Part shown: piece after piece, positions 61,712-64,000 of the stretch | Numbering within the stretch: the stretch's first letter is position 1 | How the letters are laid out: every line of letters starts with the position of its first letter | Assembly (NCBI RefSeq): GCF_038008685.1 | Contig: NZ_JBBOZQ010000001.1 | Coordinates: 2,604,001-2,668,000, forward strand | Origin: Lysinibacillus sp. FSL W8-0992 | GTDB lineage: Bacteria; Bacillota; Bacilli; Bacillales_A; Planococcaceae | Length of the DNA stretch: 64,000 nt | Reading direction: 5' to 3' | Notes under the pieces: generated by a model | What the model was told of the DNA's origin: nothing | The model's database searches: none | What the model saw: the letters and a program-made list of their open reading frames with translations, nothing else | Position numbers and translations under genes: made by a program

Positions 61712-62833
61712 ATGACAAGTCGTTTAGTAGAAGAGTTTTTTGAGCTCGTACAAATCGATTCAGAGACAAAACACGAACAGCTTATTGCACCAGTTCTAAT
61801 TGAAAAATTAACAGCACTTGGTTTTTCTGTAGTGCAAGATGATGCACATACTCGCAATGGTCATGGTGCTGGAAATATTATCGCGACATTAAAAGGTTCT
61901 TTAAATATAGAGCCAATCTATTTCACTTCCCATATGGATACGGTTGTACCAGGAAAAGGTATTAAACCTTCTCTTCGTGAAGATGGCTATATCGTTTCTG
62001 ATGGCACAACGATTTTAGGTGCTGACGATAAAGCGGGTCTAGCAGCTATGTTTGAAATGGCAAAACGTTTAAAAGAGCAACAAATTCAACACGGTGACAT
62101 CCAGTTTATCATTACTGCAGGAGAAGAAAGTGGTCTAGTAGGAGCGAAAGAATTGGATCCTACTGCTATTATCGCAAAATACGGCTTTGCAGTTGACAGT
62201 GATGGCAAAGTTGGTGGAATCGTGACAGCAGCGCCATTCCAAGCGAAAATTTTCACGAAAATTATCGGTAAAACAGCGCATGCAGGTGTTGCTCCTGAGA
62301 AAGGGATATCCGCAATTACTGTTGCTTCAAAATGTATTGCACAAATGAAGCTTGGGCGATTGGATGAAGAAACAACAGCGAATATTGGCCGCTTTGAAGG
62401 TGGGCAAGCTACAAACATCGTGTGCGATGAAGTGAATATTTTAGCAGAAGCACGTTCAATTGATAAGACGAAGCTAGATACCCAAACAAAGCATATGCAA
62501 GATACGTTTGAGTTAGTTGCAGCTTCAATGGGTGCACATGCTGAAGTAGAAGTAAAACTAATGTATCCAGGCTTCCGTGTAACAGAGTCGGATAAAGTCG
62601 TACAAATAGCTATGGCGGCAGCGCGTAATATTGACCGAACACCTCAATTAGGTATCTCTGGTGGCGGCTCTGATGCTAATATTATTGCAGGTTTTGGTAT
62701 CCCTACGGTGAACCTATCAGTTGGGTATGAAGATATTCATACAACAAATGAAAAGATTCCTGTAGAAGAATTAGAAAAGCTGGCAGATTTGTTAGTTGAA
62801 ATCGTTAAAGAAACAGCTAAACACGAGCGCTAA
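61712..62833 (+). CDS. yqjE: M20 family tripeptidase-like peptidase (YqjE)
   Basis: A 373-aa zinc-dependent M20 peptidase of the PepT-like group. Metal ligands: FTSHMDTVVPG (His-Asp), GADDKAGLAAM (bridging Asp), TAGEESGLVGA (catalytic and metal Glu) and FAVDSDGKVGG. The dimerisation domain contains GKTAHAGVAPEKGISA. It has an intact C-terminal GGGSDANIIAGFGIPTVNLSVGYEDIHTTNE. ATG at 61712 follows CAAGGGAG. The order yqjC–yqjD–yqjE is conserved with B. subtilis apart from the inserted coiled-coil gene. Confidence 0.92.
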   Translation: MTSRLVEEFFELVQIDSETKHEQLIAPVLIEKLTALGFSVVQDDAHTRNGHGAGNIIATLKGSLNIEPIYFTSHMDTVVPGKGIKPSLREDGYIVSDGTTILGADDKAGLAAMFEMAKRLKEQQIQHGDIQFIITAGEESGLVGAKELDPTAIIAKYGFAVDSDGKVGGIVTAAPFQAKIFTKIIGKTAHAGVAPEKGISAITVASKCIAQMKLGRLDEETTANIGRFEGGQATNIVCDEVNILAEARSIDKTKLDTQTKHMQDTFELVAASMGAHAEVEVKLMYPGFRVTESDKVVQIAMAAARNIDRTPQLGISGGGSDANIIAGFGIPTVNLSVGYEDIHTTNEKIPVEELEKLADLLVEIVKETAKHER

Positions 62834-62852
62834 AATAGAAGGAAGTGACCTC

Positions 62853-63341
62853 ATGGAAAGTGTAAAGGCAGTAGTATTTGCATGTGGTACAGAAGAATAT
62901 GCTGTACCGGTGGAGCAAGCAATATCCATTGAAAAATTAGAGCAAGTAACCCCAATCCCGCATTTACCAAATTATTTACTAGGTTTTACTAGAAATCGAG
63001 GAGAACTTATTCCGGTATTAGATTTTGAACGTATTCTTTATAACCGTACGTCAAATGCACCGACAGCGCGTGTTATTGTGTTAAATACAGATGTAGTGAA
63101 CTACGGGCTGCTCGTAACAGAAGCTAGAGAAATTCTCGATTTAGATGAATCTGTTTTAAAGCAAATGGGTCTTGTTAATTATTCAAAAACACGCTATTTT
63201 ACAGCAGTGGCGAATTTAGAAAATCGTATGATTACTTATGTAGATCCGAAAATACTCGTAAATTCTTTAGAGGGCATTCGAGAAATTATCAATTATTTAC
63301 ACAAAATGCTTGAGAATGAGAAAGAAAACGTAGAAGCCTAA
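62853..63341 (+). CDS. CheW-domain chemotaxis coupling protein
   Basis: A 162-aa stand-alone CheW-like protein. The fold runs KAVVFACGTEEYAVPVEQAISIEKLEQVTPIPHLPNYLLGFTRNRGELIPVLDFERIL, typical of receptor-kinase couplers. Start is ATG 62853 after GAAGGAAGTGA; the frame is open to 62796 inside yqjE. It lies 19 nt after yqjE and away from any che operon, so it may be an accessory CheW (CheV-like input) rather than the main one. Terminator follows at 63371-63413. Confidence 0.88.
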   Translation: MESVKAVVFACGTEEYAVPVEQAISIEKLEQVTPIPHLPNYLLGFTRNRGELIPVLDFERILYNRTSNAPTARVIVLNTDVVNYGLLVTEAREILDLDESVLKQMGLVNYSKTRYFTAVANLENRMITYVDPKILVNSLEGIREIINYLHKMLENEKENVEA

Positions 63342-63370
63342 TTAATATACGACGAAATGCAGAAAGATTT

Positions 63371-63414
63371 TAAAAAATCCCCTCCAACTAACAATGTTGG
63401 AGGGGTTTTTATTT
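63371..63414. terminator. Bidirectional terminator between the CheW gene and nspC
   Basis: AAAAAATCCCCTCCAAC pairs with GTTGGAGGGGTTTTT around TAACAAT, with T tracts on both strands for the convergent genes. Confidence 0.93.
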
Positions 63415-63417
63415 GAA

Positions 63418-64000
63418 TTAAGAAAGTCGACCACTATAGTCTTCAAACTTAAATTCACGAATTACTTTTATGCCTTCTTCATCGTTATAAGAAACGATAG
63501 ATGGCAGGTTTACACCGTTAAACATATGATTTTTTACCATTGAGTAGTGCGCCATATCTGTGAAAACAAGGCGATCTCCTGGTTTTAATGGTTCGTCAAA
63601 TGAGTAATCACCGATAACATCACCAGCAAGGCATGTAAGCCCGCCTAAGCGATACGTGTGTGCTAGCTCATTTGCTTGTCCTGAACCGATAATCATTGGA
63701 CGGTAGGGCATTTCAAGCACGTCTGGCATATGACAAGTTGCAGAAGTGTCTAAAATAGCTAAGTCCATTCCGTTTTTCTGAATATCTAGAACCGTTGCTA
63801 CTAGGTAACCTGTATTTAGTGCCACAGCTTCACCAGGCTCTAAATAAACAAGAAGATTGTATTTATCTTGAATATAATTAATGATATTTACTAGTTTTTC
63901 AACATCATAATCTTCACGAGTGATATGGTGACCACCGCCGAAGTTTAGCCATTTCATTTGGTGTAAAACATCACCAAATTTTTCTTCGACAACTTCAATG
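63418..64000 (-). CDS. nspC: Carboxynorspermidine/carboxyspermidine decarboxylase (partial)
   Basis: C-terminal 194 codons of a PLP-dependent alanine-racemase-fold decarboxylase; the gene runs off the right edge. Features are MKWLNFGGGHHITREDY (glycine-rich phosphate loop), LYLEPGEAVALNTGY (substrate contacts), DLAILDTSATCHMPDVLEMPYRP and GLTCLAGDVIGDY, the last with the active-site cysteine from the partner subunit. These match NspC, the final step of the carboxyspermidine route to spermidine or norspermidine. The visible part shows no lesion. Confidence 0.9.
   Translation of the reverse strand, partial: IEVVEEKFGDVLHQMKWLNFGGGHHITREDYDVEKLVNIINYIQDKYNLLVYLEPGEAVALNTGYLVATVLDIQKNGMDLAILDTSATCHMPDVLEMPYRPMIIGSGQANELAHTYRLGGLTCLAGDVIGDYSFDEPLKPGDRLVFTDMAHYSMVKNHMFNGVNLPSIVSYNDEEGIKVIREFKFEDYSGRLS

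Overview
The window is low-GC Firmicute DNA from a spore former, most probably Lysinibacillus or a close relative. It carries spo0A, spoIVB and spoIIIA genes, and gene order follows the Bacillus subtilis yqh–yqi–yqj block (yqhL, lipM, yqhQ, yqhR, aroQ, yqhT, efp, spoIIIA, accBC, yqhY, nusB, folD, xseAB, ispA, dxs, yqxC, ahrC, recN, spoIVB, spo0A, yqiK, bkd, yqiW, yqjA, mce, yqjD, yqjE). The 364-residue leucine dehydrogenase resembles, from memory, the well-studied L. sphaericus enzyme.

Layout. 0–5.5 kb: glutaminase, a glycine-riboswitch-controlled amino acid permease, a rhodanese and octanoyltransferase LipM. 5.5–9.4 kb: a B12-dependent ribonucleotide reductase gene, nrdJ, preceded by two NrdR-like boxes and split by a 1139-nt group I intron that encodes a LAGLIDADG homing endonuclease. 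9.4–13.7 kb: accessory stretch with a nonsense-interrupted small membrane protein, a 35-aa membrane peptide, fabZ, an ECF sigma factor next to a membrane protein with a degenerate LCP domain, and a frameshifted nitronate monooxygenase gene. 13.8–25.9 kb: yqhQ–yqhR–aroQ–papA–efp, a second nitronate monooxygenase where spoIIIAA/AB would be expected, a reduced spoIIIAC–AH cluster, accBC, a methyltransferase and yqhY. 26–28.3 kb: MFS exporter and MerR regulator with a 19-bp-spacer operator/promoter. 28.7–40.5 kb: nusB to spo0A housekeeping and sporulation block. 40.8–64 kb: small genes, FapA-like protein, phosphodiesterase, branched-chain amino acid catabolism (bcd–lpd–bkdAA–bkdAB–bkdB), propionate metabolism (mutA–mutB–meaB, mce–pccB), bacilliredoxin, YqjA, a Prli42-like peptide, an M20 peptidase, CheW and a truncated nspC.

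How it fits together. Leucine dehydrogenase and the branched-chain 2-oxoacid dehydrogenase make acyl-CoAs. The propionyl-CoA from valine/isoleucine can pass through carboxylase, epimerase and B12-dependent mutase to succinyl-CoA. A near-perfect CodY box lies upstream of bcd. Both nrdJ and mutAB need adenosylcobalamin, so the organism depends on cobalamin for DNA precursors and for propionate use.

Non-coding structure includes at least three dispersed-repeat families, a 21-bp tandem array after folD, and many clear intrinsic terminators. I found no CRISPR array, rRNA, tRNA, IS element or prophage. The least ordinary features are the nrdJ intron, the stripped-down spoIIIA locus and the ECF/LCP pair; I did not find a clearly new multi-gene defence or mobile system.
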